Source: Astropecten irregularis (taxonomy: Eukaryota; Echinodermata; Asteroidea; Paxillosida; Astropectinidae). From it: a stretch of DNA of 64,000 bases. The notes under the pieces are model-generated. The model was not told the DNA's origin. It was given only the letters and a program-made list of their open reading frames with translations, and made no database searches. Shown piece by piece: positions 32,819 through 47,200 of the stretch. The stretch is taken from assembly GCA_963971285.1 (NCBI GenBank), contig OZ020248.1:7440001-7504000 (forward strand), in the 5' to 3' direction. The translations under genes were made by a program, and so were the position numbers. Within the stretch, counting starts at the first letter, position 1. Each line of letters begins with the position of its first letter.

Positions 32819-34180
32819 CATGTTATTTACCTATACCTTACTTGGTTTAAAGATGGTGATATAGTAGAGACATACCGTTAACATTTTTTCTGTCTGAAAG
32901 GCTGTATTTATCCAGAAAAGAGTAAAACAAATTGACCTAAAAATAATTTTGATCTTTTAAAAGGTGTCGTACCGTAGCGTCCCGTCCAGCCCCATCCCAT
33001 CCCATCCCATCTTATTCCAATCTGTGTAATATGTATTGGTTCATTATTGATAATCACATGCTCAGAGTTTGAATTGTTTCTTGGTTTAACCATCATGCCA
33101 TAATAGGACCGATTGTATAAGGACTTGTGTAGCTCGACAGCCTATGGCATCGTTTTGCGATGAAGTCATATCGAATTTGAATTGATTTTTAAAAAAGTTC
33201 CATTACAATTATTTTGTATTTGTGTATTTTTCTTTGGGACAGATTCTACAGATCATCCTTTCTCCATTGTATCTGACTCCAGATGAGGTTGAATAACTTG
33301 CAATTCCCTTCCCTGGCTCATTCTGATGTGTGCTGACAAATTGAAGGAACTCCTTGCGGTAACAAAAGAGTAAGTGACATCTACAATTAATGTTCTACAT
33401 TATTGTTTGCACACTGGAAATAATGAATAAGAAAGTGCAAACAGTAAATGTAGAGTACGTTGTAATGTTCAAATGTATTGGACGAGTTTTGTGCAGGAGT
33501 CGGCCAGACTACAACCGTCATAACACAACAATGGGAAGACCATGCATGCAGCCAGAGTTGCTTTTATGTCACTAGATTTGGAGCATCCTCATCTTCAGCT
33601 ACATTTGGGTGTAACCTTCAGCTCGATAGCATGTTTATTTGCGGATAAATCGTCGACGACGTGTAATGTTTACTTCTGAAACCATGCAAATGGCTTCGGA
33701 ATCTGGCACAACCCATACAATTCTGTAAGGAACATCTTTGGCTACATTTTCGTTCAAATTTCAGCTAGATAGCTTCAGTATTGAGGGAGAAATTTCAAAC
33801 AATAGTGTAAAAAAGTGTCTCATGTTGTTAGTGCAGTCTTCATGACGCCTGCTCGGCTGCTTCCTCGCATTGCGTGCCATACTATACACTCGGATTTTCG
33901 GGCATGAAATTGGCTTTGGAATCTGGCACAATCCATAAATTATAATCATGTAGAGAACATCTGCGGCCACGTTTTCGTACAAGTTTCCGCTCGATAGCTT
34001 CAGCATTGAAGGAGAAATTTTAAACAATAGCGTACACAAGTGTGGCATGTTAGTGCAGTGTGGTGCAAGTTTCAGCTCGATTGCCTCAGTATTGAGGGAG
34101 AAATTTCAAACTCTAGCAGAAAAAGGTGTCTCTTAGTCTGAACGCAGTTTTTATGGCGTCTGATTAACTGCTTGTTCGCA
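32819..34180 (+). repeat. Array-edge module, copy 6 (rightmost)
   Basis: Groups with copies 4 and 5 but has private changes, for example TTTTAAAAGGTGTCG for TTTTAAACGGTGTCG near 32960, CATTACAATT near 33203, and TGATTAACTGC near 34163. No further copy occurs from here to 64000. Confidence 0.92.
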
Positions 34181-36239
34181 TAGCGTGAAGTGCTATACTT
34201 GGATTTTCGGCCATGAACATGATTTTGGAATTTGGCACAGACCATATTTTCCTGTATAGTACATTTTGGGCTACATGTCGTGCAAGTTTCAAGTCAATTG
34301 CCTCAGTATTCAGGGAGAAATTTCCAACTCTAGCGTCAAAAAGTGTCTCATAAGTACAGTTTTAATGCGGCATTCGCATAGCGTGTGGTGCTATACTTGA
34401 ATTTTCGGACATGAACATGACTTTGGAATTTGGCATAGGCCATATTTTCCTGTAGAGTACATGCGGGGCTACATGTTGTGCAAGTTTCAAGTCGATTGCA
34501 TCAGTATTCAGGGAGAAATTTCCAACTCTAGCGTCAAAAAGTGTCTCATAGTCTAAGTACAGTTTTAATGCGGCCTTCGCATATAGCTTGTGGTGCTATA
34601 CTTGAATTTTCGGACATGAACATGACTTTGGAATTTGGCATAGCCCATATTTTCCTGTAAAGTACATCTAGGGCTACATGTCGTGCAAGTTTCAAGTCTA
34701 TTGCCTCAGTATTTAGGGAGAAATTTCCAACTCTAACGTCAAAAAGTCACTCATAGTCTAAGTGCAGTTTTAATGCGGCCTGCTCGGCGGCCTTCTCTCA
34801 TAGCGTGTGGTGCTATACTTGTATTTTCGGCCATGAACATGACTTTGGAATTTGGCAGAGCCAATACTTTCCTGTAGAGTACATGCGGGGCTACATGTTG
34901 TGCAAGTTTCAAGTCGATTGCATCAGTATTCAGGGAGAAATTTCCAACACTAGCGTCAAAAAGTGTCTCATAGTCTAAGTACAGTTTTAATGCGGCCTTC
35001 GCATATAGCTTGTGGTGCTATACTTGAATTTTCGGACATGAACATGACTTTGGAATTTGGCATAGCCCATTATTTTCCTGTAAAGTACATCTAGGGCTAC
35101 ATGTCGTGCAAGTTTCAAGTCTATTGCCTCAGTATTTAGGGAGAAATTTCCAACTCTAACGTCAAAAAGTCACTCATAGTCTAAGTGCAGTTTTAATGCG
35201 GCCTGCTCGGCGGCCTTCTCTCATAGCGTGTGGTGCTATACTTGGATTTTCGGCCCTAAACATGACTTTGGAATTTGGCACAGACCATATTTTCCTGTAT
35301 AGTACATTTTGGGCTACATGTCGTGCAAGTTTCAAGTCAATTGCCTCAGTATTCAGGGAGAAATTTCCAACTCTAGCGTCAAAAAGTGTCTCATAAGTAC
35401 AGTTTTAATGCGGCATTCGCATAGCGTGTGGTGCTATACTTGAATTTTCGGACATGAACATGACTTTGGAATTTGGCAGAGCCAATACTTTCCTGTAGAG
35501 TACATTTTGGGCTACATGTCGTGCAAGTTTCAAGTCAATTGCCTCAGTATTCAGGGAGAAATTTCCAACTCTAGCGTCAAAAAGTGTCTCATAAGTACAG
35601 TTTTAATGCGGCATTCGCATAGCGTGTGGTGCTATACTTGAATTTTCGGACATGAACATGACTTTGGAATTTGGCAGAGCCAATACTTTCCTGTAGAGTA
35701 TATGTGGGGCTACATGTCGTGCAAGTTTCTAGTCGATTGCCTCAGTATTCAGGGAGAAATTTCCAACTCTAGCGTCAAAAAGTCACTAATAGTCTAAGTG
35801 CAGTTTTAATGCGGCCTGCTCGGCGGCCATCTCGCATAGCGTGTGGTGCTATACTTGTATTTTCGGCCATGAACATGACTTTGGAATTTGGCAGAGCCAA
35901 TACTTTCCTGTAGAGTACATGCGGGGCTACATGTTGTGCAAGTTTCAAGTCGATTGCATCAGTATTCAGGGAGAAATTTCCAACTCTAGCGTCAAAAAGT
36001 CTCTCATAGTCTAAGTGCAGTTTTAATGCGGCCTGCTCGGCGGCCTTCTCGCATAGCGTTTGGTGCTATACTTGGATTTTCGGCCAAGAACATGAGTTTG
36101 GAATTTAGTAAAATCCCATATTTTCCTGTAAATTACATCTGGGGCTACATGTCGTGCAAGTTTCTAGTCGATTGTCTCAGTATTCAGGGAGAAATTTCCA
36201 ACTGTAGCGTCAAAAAGTCACTCATAGTCAAAGTGCAGT

Positions 36240-39200
36240 TTTAATGCGGTCTGCTCGGCGGCCATCTCGCATAGCGTGTGGTGCTATACCTGGATTTTCG
36301 GCCATGAACATGACTTTGGAATTTGGCAGAGCCAATACTTTCCTGTAGAGTACATGTGGGGCTACATGTCGTGCAAGTTTCAAGTCGATTGCATCAGTAT
36401 TCAGGGAGAAATTTCCAACTCTAGCGTCAAAAAGTCACTCATAGTCTAAGTGCAGTTTTAATGCGGCCTGCTCGGCGGCCATCTCGCATAGCGTGTGGTG
36501 CTATACTTGGATTTTCGGCCATGAACATGACTTTGGAATTTGGCAGAGCCAATACTTTCCTGTAGAGTATATGTGGGGCTACATGTCGTGCAAGTTTCTA
36601 GTCGATTGCATCAGTATTTAGGGAGAAATTTCTAACTCTAACGTCAAAAAGTCACTCATAGTCTAAGTGCAGTTTTAATGCGGCCTGCTCGGCGGCCTTC
36701 TCTCATAGCGTGTGGTGCTATACTTGGATTTTCGGCCCTAAACATGACTTTGGAATTTGGCACAGACCATATTTTCCTGTATAGTACATTTTGGGCTACA
36801 TGTCGTGCAAGTTTCAAGTCAATTGCCTCAGTATTCAGGGAGAAATTTCCAACTCTAGCGTCAAAAAGTGTCTCATAAGTACAGTTTTAATGCGGCATTC
36901 GCATAGCGTGTGGTGCTATACTTGAATTTTCGGACATGAACATGACTTTGGAATTTGGCAGAGCCAATACTTTCCTGTAGAGTATATGTGGGGCTACATG
37001 TCGTGCAAGTTTCTAGTCGATTGCCTCAGTATTCAGGGAGAAATTTCCAACTCTAGCGTCAAAAAGTCACTCATAGTCAAAGTGCACTTTTAATGCGGCC
37101 TGCTCGGCGGCCATCTCGCATAGCGTGTGGTGCTATACTTGGATTTTCGGCCATGAACATGACTTTGGAATTTGGCAGAGCCAATACTTTCCTGTAGAGT
37201 ACATGCGGGGATACATGTTGTGCAAGTTCCAAGTCGATTGCATCAGTATTCAGGGAGAAATTTCCAACTCTAGCGTCAAAAAGTCTCTCATAGTCTAAGT
37301 GCAGTTTTAATGCGGCCTGCTCGGCGGCCTTCTCGCATAGCGTTTGGTGCTATCCTTGGATTTTCGGCCAAGAACATGAGTTTGGAATTTAGTAAAATCC
37401 CATATTTTCCTGTAAATTACATCTGGGGCTACATGTCGTGCAAGTTTCTAGTCGATTGCCTCAGTATTCAGGGAGAAATTTCCAACCGTAGCGTCAAAAA
37501 GTCACTCATAGTCAAAGTGCAGTTTTAATGCGGCCTGCTCGGCGGCCTTCTCTTATAGCGTGTGGTGCTATACTTGGATTTTCGGCCATGAACATGACTT
37601 TGGAATTTGGCAGAGCCAATACTTTCCTGTAGAGTACATGTGGGGCTACATGTCGTGCAAGTTTCAAGTCGATTGCATCAGTATTCAGGGAGAAATTTCC
37701 AACTCTAGCGTCAAAAAGTCACTCATAGTCTAAGTGCAGTTTTAATGCGGCCTGCTCGGCGGCCTTCTCTCATAGCGTGTGGTGCTATACTTGGATTTTC
37801 GGCCCTAAACATGACTTTGGAATTTGGCACAGACCATATTTTCCTGTAGAGTACATTTTGGGCTACATGTCGTGCAAGTTTCAAGTCAATTGCCTCAGTA
37901 TTCAGGGAGAAATGTCCAACTCTAGCGTCAAAAAGTGTCTCATAAGTACAGTTTTAATGCGGCATTCGCATAGCGTGTGGTGCTATACTTGAATTTTCGG
38001 ACATGAACATGACTTTGGAATTTGGCATAGGCCATATTTTCCTGTAGAGTACATCTAGGGCTACATGTCGTGCAAGTTTCTAGTCGATTGCCTCAGTATT
38101 CAGGGAGAAATTTCCAACTCTAGCGTCAAAAAGTCACTCATAGTCAAAGTGCACTTTTAATGCGGCCTGCTCGGCGGCCATCTCGCATAGCGTGTGGTGC
38201 TATACTTGGATTTTCGGCCATGAACATGACTTTGGAATTTGGCAGAGCCCATACTTTCCTGTAGAGTACATGCGGGGCTACATGATGTGCAAGTTTCAAG
38301 TCGATTGCATCAGTATTCAGGGAGAAATTTCCAACTCTAGCGTCAAAAAGTCTCTCATAGTCTAAGTGCAGTTTTAATGCGGCCTGCTCGGCGGCCTTCT
38401 CGCATAGCGTTTGGTGCTATACTTGTTTTTTCGGCCAAGAACTTGAGTTTGGAATTTAGTAAAATCCCATATTTTCCTGTAAATTACATCTGGGGCTACA
38501 TGTCGTGCAAGTTTCTAGTCGATTGCCTCAGTATTCAGGGAGAAATTTCCAACTGTAGCGTCAAAAAGTCACTCATAGTCAAAGTGCACTTTTAATGCGG
38601 CCTGCTCGGCGGCCACCTCGCATAGCGTGTGGTGCTATACTTGGATTTTCGGCCATGAACATGACTTTGGAATTTGGCAGAGCCAATACTTTCCTGTAGA
38701 GTATATGTGGGGCTACATGTCGTGCAAGTTTCTAGTCGATTGCATCAGTATTTAGGGAGAAATTTCCAACTCTAACGTCAAAAAGTCACTCATAGTCTAA
38801 GTGCAGTTTTAATGCGGCCTTCGCATATAGCTTGTGGTGCTATACTTGAATTTTCGGACATGAACATGACTTTGGAATTTGGCATAGCCCATTATTTTCC
38901 TGTAAAGTACATCTAGGGCTACATGTCGTGCAAGTTTCAAGTCTATTGCCTCAGTATTTAGGGAGAAATTTCCAACTCTAACGTCAAAAAGTCACTCATA
39001 GTCTAAGTGCAGTTTTAATGCGGCCTGCTCGGCGGCCTTCTCTCATAGCGTGTGGTGCTATACTTGGATTTTCGGCCCTAAACATGACTTTGGAATTTGG
39101 CACAGACCATATTTTCCTGTATAGTACATTTTGGGCTACATGTCGTGCAAGTTTCAAGTCAATTGCCTCAGTATTCAGGGAGAAATTTCCAACTCTAGCG

Positions 39201-42200
39201 TCAAAAAGTGTCTCATAAGTACAGTTTTAATGCGGCATTCGCATAGCGTGTGGTGCTATACTTGAATTTTCGGACATGAACATGACTTTGGAATTTGGCA
39301 GAGCCAATACTTTCCTGTAGAGTATATGTGGGGCTACATGTCGTGCAAGTTTCTAGTCGATTGCCTCAGTATTCAGGGAGAAATTTCCAACTCTAGCGTC
39401 AAAAAGTCACTAATAGTCTAAGTGCAGTTTTAATGCGGCCTGCTCGGCGGCCTTCTCTCATAGCGTGTGGTGCTATACTTGGATTTTCGGCCCTAAACAT
39501 GACTTTGGAATTTGGCACAGACCATATTTTCCTGTATAGTACATTTTGGGCTACATGTCGTGCAAGTTTCAAGTCAATTGCCTCAGTATTCAGGGAGAAA
39601 TTTCCAACTCTAGCGTCAAAAAGTGTCTCATAAGTACAGTTTTAATGCGGCATTCGCATAGCGTGTGGTGCTATACTTGAATTTTCTGACATGAACATGA
39701 CTTTGGAATTTGGCATAGGCCATATTTTCCTGTAGAGTACATCTAGGGCTACATGTCGTGCAAGTTTCTAGTCGATTGCCTCAGTATTCAGGGAGAAATT
39801 TCCAACTCTAGCGTCAAAAAGTCACTCATAGTCAAAGTGCACTTTTAATGCGGTCTGCTCGGCGGCCATCTCGCATAGCGTGTGGTGCTATACCTGGATT
39901 TTCGGCCATGAACATGACTTTGGAATTTGGCAGAGCCAATACTTTCCTGTAGAGTACATGTGGGGCTACATGTCGTGCAAGTTTCAAGTCGATTGCATCA
40001 GTATTCAGGGAGAAATTTCCAACTCTAGCGTCAAAAAGTCACTCATAGTCTAAGTGCAGTTTTAATGCGGCCTGCTCGGCGGCCATCTCGCATAGCGTGT
40101 GGTGCTATACTTGGATTTTCGGCCATGAACATGACTTTGGAATTTGGCAGAGCCAATACTTTCCTGTAGAGTATATGTGGGGCTACATGTCGTGCAAGTT
40201 TCTAGTCGATTGCATCAGTATTTAGGGAGAAATTTCTAACTCTAACGTCAAAAAGTCACTCATAGTCTAAGTGCAGTTTTAATGCGGCCTGCTCGGCGGC
40301 CTTCTCTCATAGCGTGTGGTGCTATACTTGGATTTTCGGCCCTAAACATGACTTTGGAATTTGGCACAGACCATATTTTCCTGTATAGTACATTTTGGGC
40401 TACATGTCGTGCAAGTTTCAAGTCAATTGCCTCAGTATTCAGGGAGAAATTTCCAACTCTAGCGTCAAAAAGTGTCTCATAAGTACAGTTTTAATGCGGC
40501 ATTCGCATAGCGTGTGGTGCTATACTTGAATTTTCGGACATGAACATGACTTTGGAATTTGGCAGAGCCAATACTTTCCTGTAGAGTATATGTGGGGCTA
40601 CATGTCGTGCAAGTTTCTAGTCGATTGCCTCAGTATTCAGGGAGAAATTTCCAACTCTAGCGTCAAAAAGTCACTCATAGTCAAAGTGCACTTTTAATGC
40701 GGCCTGCTCGGCGGCCATCTCGCATAGCGTGTGGTGCTATACTTGGATTTTCGGCCATGAACATGACTTTGGAATTTGGCAGAGCCAATACTTTCCTGTA
40801 GAGTACATGCGGGGATACATGTTGTGCAAGTTCCAAGTCGATTGCATCAGTATTCAGGGAGAAATTTCCAACTCTAGCGTCAAAAAGTCTCTCATAGTCT
40901 AAGTGCAGTTTTAATGCGGCCTGCTCGGCGGCCTTCTCGCATAGCGTTTGGTGCTATCCTTGGATTTTCGGCCAAGAACATGAGTTTGGAATTTAGTAAA
41001 ATCCCATATTTTCCTGTAAATTACATCTGGGGCTACATGTCGTGCAAGTTTCTAGTCGATTGCCTCAGTATTCAGGGAGAAATTTCCAACCGTAGCGTCA
41101 AAAAGTCACTCATAGTCAAAGTGCAGTTTTAATGCGGCCTGCTCGGCGGCCTTCTCTTATAGCGTGTGGTGCTATACTTGGATTTTCGGCCATGAACATG
41201 ACTTTGGAATTTGGCAGAGCCAATACTTTCCTGTAGAGTACATGTGGGGCTACATGTCGTGCAAGTTTCAAGTCGATTGCATCAGTATTCAGGGAGAAAT
41301 TTCCAACTCTAGCGTCAAAAAGTCACTCATAGTCTAAGTGCAGTTTTAATGCGGCCTGCTCGGCGGCCTTCTCTCATAGCGTGTGGTGCTATACTTGGAT
41401 TTTCGGCCCTAAACATGACTTTGGAATTTGGCACAGACCATATTTTCCTGTAGAGTACATTTTGGGCTACATGTCGTGCAAGTTTCAAGTCAATTGCCTC
41501 AGTATTCAGGGAGAAATGTCCAACTCTAGCGTCAAAAAGTGTCTCATAAGTACAGTTTTAATGCGGCATTCGCATAGCGTGTGGTGCTATACTTGAATTT
41601 TCGGACATGAACATGACTTTGGAATTTGGCATAGGCCATATTTTCCTGTAGAGTACATCTAGGGCTACATGTCGTGCAAGTTTCTAGTCGATTGCCTCAG
41701 TATTCAGGGAGAAATTTCCAACTCTAGCGTCAAAAAGTCACTCATAGTCAAAGTGCACTTTTAATGCGGCCTGCTCGGCGGCCATCTCGCATAGCGTGTG
41801 GTGCTATACTTGGATTTTCGGCCATGAACATGACTTTGGAATTTGGCAGAGCCCATACTTTCCTGTAGAGTACATGCGGGGCTACATGATGTGCAAGTTT
41901 CAAGTCGATTGCATCAGTATTCAGGGAGAAATTTCCAACTCTAGCGTCAAAAAGTCTCTCATAGTCTAAGTGCAGTTTTAATGCGGCCTGCTCGGCGGCC
42001 TTCTCGCATAGCGTTTGGTGCTATACTTGTTTTTTCGGCCAAGAACTTGAGTTTGGAATTTAGTAAAATCCCATATTTTCCTGTAAATTACATCTGGGGC
42101 TACATGTCGTGCAAGTTTCTAGTCGATTGCCTCAGTATTCAGGGAGAAATTTCCAACTGTAGCGTCAAAAAGTCACTCATAGTCAAAGTGCACTTTTAAT

Positions 42201-42423
42201 GCGGCCTGCTCGGCGGCCACCTCGCATAGCGTGTGGTGCTATACTTGGATTTTCGGCCATGAACATGACTTTGGAATTTGGCAGAGCCAATACTTTCCTG
42301 TAGAGTATATGTGGGGCTACATGTCGTGCAAGTTTCTAGTCGATTGCATCAGTATTTAGGGAGAAATTTCCAACTCTAACGTCAAAAAGTCACTCATAGT
42401 CTAAGTGCAGTTTTAATGCGGCC
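36240..42423 (+). repeat. Higher-order block repeated at a 3,604 bp offset
   Basis: The monomer series at about 36240-38819 recurs at about 39844-42423, including rare variants such as GCTATCCTTGG, CCAACCGTAGCG, CTTCTCTTATAGCG and ACATGATGTGCAAG. About 1 kb of other monomers (38820-39843) lies between. Confidence 0.8.
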
Positions 42424-44243
42424 TGCTCGGCGGCCTTCTCTCATAGCGTGTGGTGCTATACTTGGATTTTCGGCCCTAAACATGACTTTGGAATTTGGCA
42501 CAGACCATATTTTCCTGTATAGTACATTTTGGGCTACATGTCGTGCAAGTTTCAAGTCGATTGCATCAGTATTTAGGGAGAAATTTCCAACTCTAACGTC
42601 AAAAAGTCACTCATAGTCTAAGTGCAGTTTTAATGCGGCCTGCTCGGCGGCCTTCTCTCATAGCGTGTGGTGCTATACTTGGATTTTCGGCCCTAAACAT
42701 GACTTTGGAATTTGGCACAGACCATATTTTCCTGTATAGTACATTTTGGGCTACATGTCGTGCAAGTTTCAAGTCAATTGCCTCAGTATTCAAGGAGAAA
42801 TTTCCAACTCTAGCGTCAAAAAGTGTCTCATAAGTACAGTTTTAATGCGGCATTCGCATAGCGTGTGGTGCTATACTTGAATTTTCGGACATGAACATGA
42901 CTTTGGAATTTGGCAGAGCCAATACTTTCCTGTAGAGTATATGTGGGGCTACATGTCGTGCAAGTTTCTAGTCGATTGCCTCAGTATTCAGGGAGAAATT
43001 TCCAACTCTAGCGTCAAAAAGTCACTCATAGTCTAAGTGCAGTTTTAATGCGGCCTGCTCGGCGGCCTTCTCTCATAGCGTGTGGTGCTATACTTGGATT
43101 TTCGGCCCTAAACATGACTTTGGAATTTGGCACAGACCATATTTTCCTGTATAGTACATTTTGGGCTACATGTCGTGCAAGTTTCTAGTCGATTGCCTCA
43201 TTATTCAGGGAGAAATTTCCAACTCTAGCGTCAAAAAGTCACTCATAGTCTAAGTGCAGTTTTAATGCGGCCTGCTCGGCGGCCTTCTCTCATAGCGTGT
43301 GGTGCTATACTTGGATTTTCGGCCCTAAACATGACTTTGGAATTTGGCACAGACCATATTTTCCTGTATAGTACATTTTGGGCTACATGTCGTGCAAGTT
43401 TCAAGTCAATTGCCTCAGTATTCAGGGAGAAATTTCCAACTCTAGCGTCAAAAAGTGTCTCATAAGTACAGTTTTAATGCGGCATTCGCATAGCGTGTGG
43501 TGCTATACTTGAATTTTCGGACATGAACATGACTTTGGAATTTGGCAGAGCCAATACTTTCCTGTAGAGTACATGCGGGGCTACATGTTGTGCAAGTTTC
43601 AAGTCGATTGCATCAGTATTCAGGGAGAAATTTCCAACTCTAGCGTCAAAAAGTCACTCATAGTCAAAGTGCACTTTTAATGCGGCCTGCTCGGCGGCCA
43701 TCTCGCATAGCGTGTGGTGCTATACTTGTATTTTCGGCCATGAACATGACTTTGGAATTTGGCAGAGCCAATACTTTCCTGTAGAGTACATGCGGGGCTA
43801 CATGTTGTGCAAGTTTCAAGTCGATTGCATCAGTATTCAGGGAGAAATTTCCAACTCTAGCGTCAAAAAGTCTCTCATAGTCTAAGTGCAGTTTTAATGC
43901 GGCCTGCTCGGCGGCCTTCTCGCATAGCGTTTGGTGCTATACTTGGATTTTCGGCCAAGAACATGAGTTTGGAATTTAGTAAAATCCCATATTTTCCTGT
44001 AAATTACATCTGGGGCTACATGTCGTGCAAGTTTCTAGTCGATTGTCTCAGTATTCAGGGAGAAATTTCCAACTCTAGCGTCAAAAAGTCACTCATAGTC
44101 TAAGTGCAGTTTTAATGCGGCCTGCTCGGCGGCCTCCTCTCATAGCGTGTGGTGCTATACTTGGATTTTCGGCCCTAAACATGACTTTGGAATTTGGCAC
44201 AGTCCATATTTTCCTGTATAGTACATTTTGGGCTACATGTCGT
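40056..44243 (+). repeat. 4.2 kb segment duplicated 11,735 bp downstream (first copy)
   Basis: Matches 51791-55978 monomer for monomer, including the rare CTTGTTTTTTCGGCC and GCCTCATTATTCAGG variants. The copies differ at only a few places seen, for example TAATGCGGCC near 43050 against TAATGGGGCC near 54785. Confidence 0.8.
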
Positions 44244-47200
44244 GCAAGTTTCAAGTCGATTGCATCAGTATTCAGGGAGAAATTTCCAACTCTAGCGTCA
44301 AAAAGTCTCTCATAGTCTAAGTGCAGTTTTAATGCGGCCTGCTCGGCGGCCTTCTCGCATAGCGTTTGGTGCTATACTTGGATTTTCGGCCAAGAACATG
44401 AGTTTGGAATTTAGTAAAATCCCATATTTTCCTGTAAATTACATCTGGGGCTACATGTCGTGCAAGTTTCTAGTCGATTGTCTCAGTATTCAGGGAGAAA
44501 TTTCCAACTGTAGCGTCAAAAAGTCACTCATAGTCAAAGTGCAGTTTTAATGCGGTCTGCTCGGCGGCCATCTCGCATAGCGTGTGGTGCTATACCTGGA
44601 TTTTCGGCCATGAACATGACTTTGGAATTTGGCAGAGCCAATACTTTCCTGTAGAGTACATGTGGGGCTACATGTCGTGCAAGTTTCAAGTCGATTGCAT
44701 CAGTATTCAGGGAGAAATTTCCAACTCTAGCGTCAAAAAGTCACTCATAGTCTAAGTGCAGTTTTAATGCGGCCTGCTCGGCGGCCATCTCGCATAGCGT
44801 GTGGTGCTATACTTGGATTTTCGGCCATGAACATGACTTTGGAATTTGGCAGAGCCAATACTTTCCTGTAGAGTATATGTGGGGCTACATGTCGTGCAAG
44901 TTTCTAGTCGATTGCATCAGTATTTAGGGAGAAATTTCTAACTCTAACGTCAAAAAGTCACTCATAGTCTAAGTGCAGTTTTAATGCGGCCTGCTCGGCG
45001 GCCTTCTCTCATAGCGTGTGGTGCTATACTTGGATTTTCGGCCCTAAACATGACTTTGGAATTTGGCACAGACCATATTTTCCTGTATAGTACATTTTGG
45101 GCTACATGTCGTGCAAGTTTCAAGTCAATTGCCTCAGTATTCAGGGAGAAATTTCCAACTCTAGCGTCAAAAAGTGTCTCATAAGTACAGTTTTAATGCG
45201 GCATTCGCATAGCGTGTGGTGCTATACTTGAATTTTCGGCCATGAACATGACTTTGGAATTTGGCAGAGCCAATACTTTCCTGTAGAGTACATGTGGGGC
45301 TACATGTCGTGCAAGTTTCAAGTCGATTGCATCAGTATTCAGGGAGAAATTTCCAACTCTAGCGTCAAAAAGTCACTCATAGTCTAAGTGCAGTTTTAAT
45401 GCGGCCTGCTCGGCGGCCATCTCGCATAGCGTGTGGTGCTATACTTGGATTTTCGGCCATGAACATGACTTTGGAATTTGGCAGAGCCAATACTTTCCTG
45501 TAGAGTATATGTGGGGCTACATGTCGTGCAAGTTTCTAGTCGATTGCATCAGTATTTAGGGAGAAATTTCTAACTCTAACGTCAAAAAGTCACTCATAGT
45601 CTAAGTGCAGTTTTAATGCGGCCTGCTCGGCGGCCTTCTCTCATAGCGTGTGGTGCTATACTTGGATTTTCGGCCCTAAACATGACTTTGGAATTTGGCA
45701 CAGACCATATTTTCCTGTATAGTACATTTTGGGCTACATGTCGTGCAAGTTTCAAGTCAATTGCCTCAGTATTCAAGGAGAAATTTCCAACTCTAGCGTC
45801 AAAAAGTGTCTCATAAGTACAGTTTTAATGCGGCATTCGCATAGCGTGTGGTGCTATACTTGAATTTTCGGACATGAACATGACTTTGGAATTTGGCAGA
45901 GCCAATACTTTCCTGTAGAGTATATGTGGGGCTACATGTCGTGCAAGTTTCTAGTCGATTGCCTCAGTATTCAGGGAGAAATTTCCAACTCTAGCGTCAA
46001 AAAGTCACTCATAGTCTAAGTGCAGTTTTAATGCGGCCTGCTCGGCGGCCTTCTCTCATAGCGTGTGGTGCTATACTTGGATTTTCGGCCCTAAACATGA
46101 CTTTGGAATTTGGCACAGACCATATTTTCCTGTATAGTACATTTTGGGCTACATGTCGTGCAAGTTTCTAGTCGATTGCCTCATTATTCAGGGAGAAATT
46201 TCCAACTCTAGCGTCAAAAAGTCACTCATAGTCTAAGTGCAGTTTTAATGCGGCCTGCTCGGCGGCCTTCTCTCATAGCGTGTGGTGCTATACTTGGATT
46301 TTCGGCCCTAAACATGACTTTGGAATTTGGCACAGACCATATTTTCCTGTATAGTACATTTTGGGCTACATGTCGTGCAAGTTTCAAGTCAATTGCCTCA
46401 GTATTCAGGGAGAAATTTCCAACTCTAGCGTCAAAAAGTGTCTCATAAGTACAGTTTTAATGCGGCATTCGCATAGCGTGTGGTGCTATACTTGAATTTT
46501 CGGACATGAACATGACTTTGGAATTTGGCAGAGCCAATACTTTCCTGTAGAGTACATGCGGGGCTACATGTTGTGCAAGTTTCAAGTCGATTGCATCAGT
46601 ATTCAGGGAGAAATTTCCAACTCTAGCGTCAAAAAGTCACTCATAGTCAAAGTGCACTTTTAATGCGGCCTGCTCGGCGGCCATCTCGCATAGCGTGTGG
46701 TGCTATACTTGTATTTTCGGCCATGAACATGACTTTGGAATTTGGCAGAGCCAATACTTTCCTGTAGAGTACATGCGGGGCTACATGTTGTGCAAGTTTC
46801 AAGTCGATTGCATCAGTATTCAGGGAGAAATTTCCAACTCTAGCGTCAAAAAGTCTCTCATAGTCTAAGTGCAGTTTTAATGCGGCCTGCTCGGCGGCCT
46901 TCTCGCATAGCGTTTGGTGCTATACTTGGATTTTCGGCCAAGAACATGAGTTTGGAATTTAGTAAAATCCCATATTTTCCTGTAAATTACATCTGGGGCT
47001 ACATGTCGTGCAAGTTTCTAGTCGATTGTCTCAGTATTCAGGGAGAAATTTCCAACTCTAGCGTCAAAAAGTCACTCATAGTCTAAGTGCAGTTTTAATG
47101 CGGCCTGCTCGGCGGCCTCCTCTCATAGCGTGTGGTGCTATACTTGGATTTTCGGCCCTAAACATGACTTTGGAATTTGGCACAGTCCATATTTTCCTGT

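Noticed and set aside
12277-33575. Two small open frames (62 and 61 codons) kept in six copies
   Set aside because: They lie in the recently copied edge module, and the surrounding non-coding DNA is equally conserved. One of them reads through a simple CCATC repeat.
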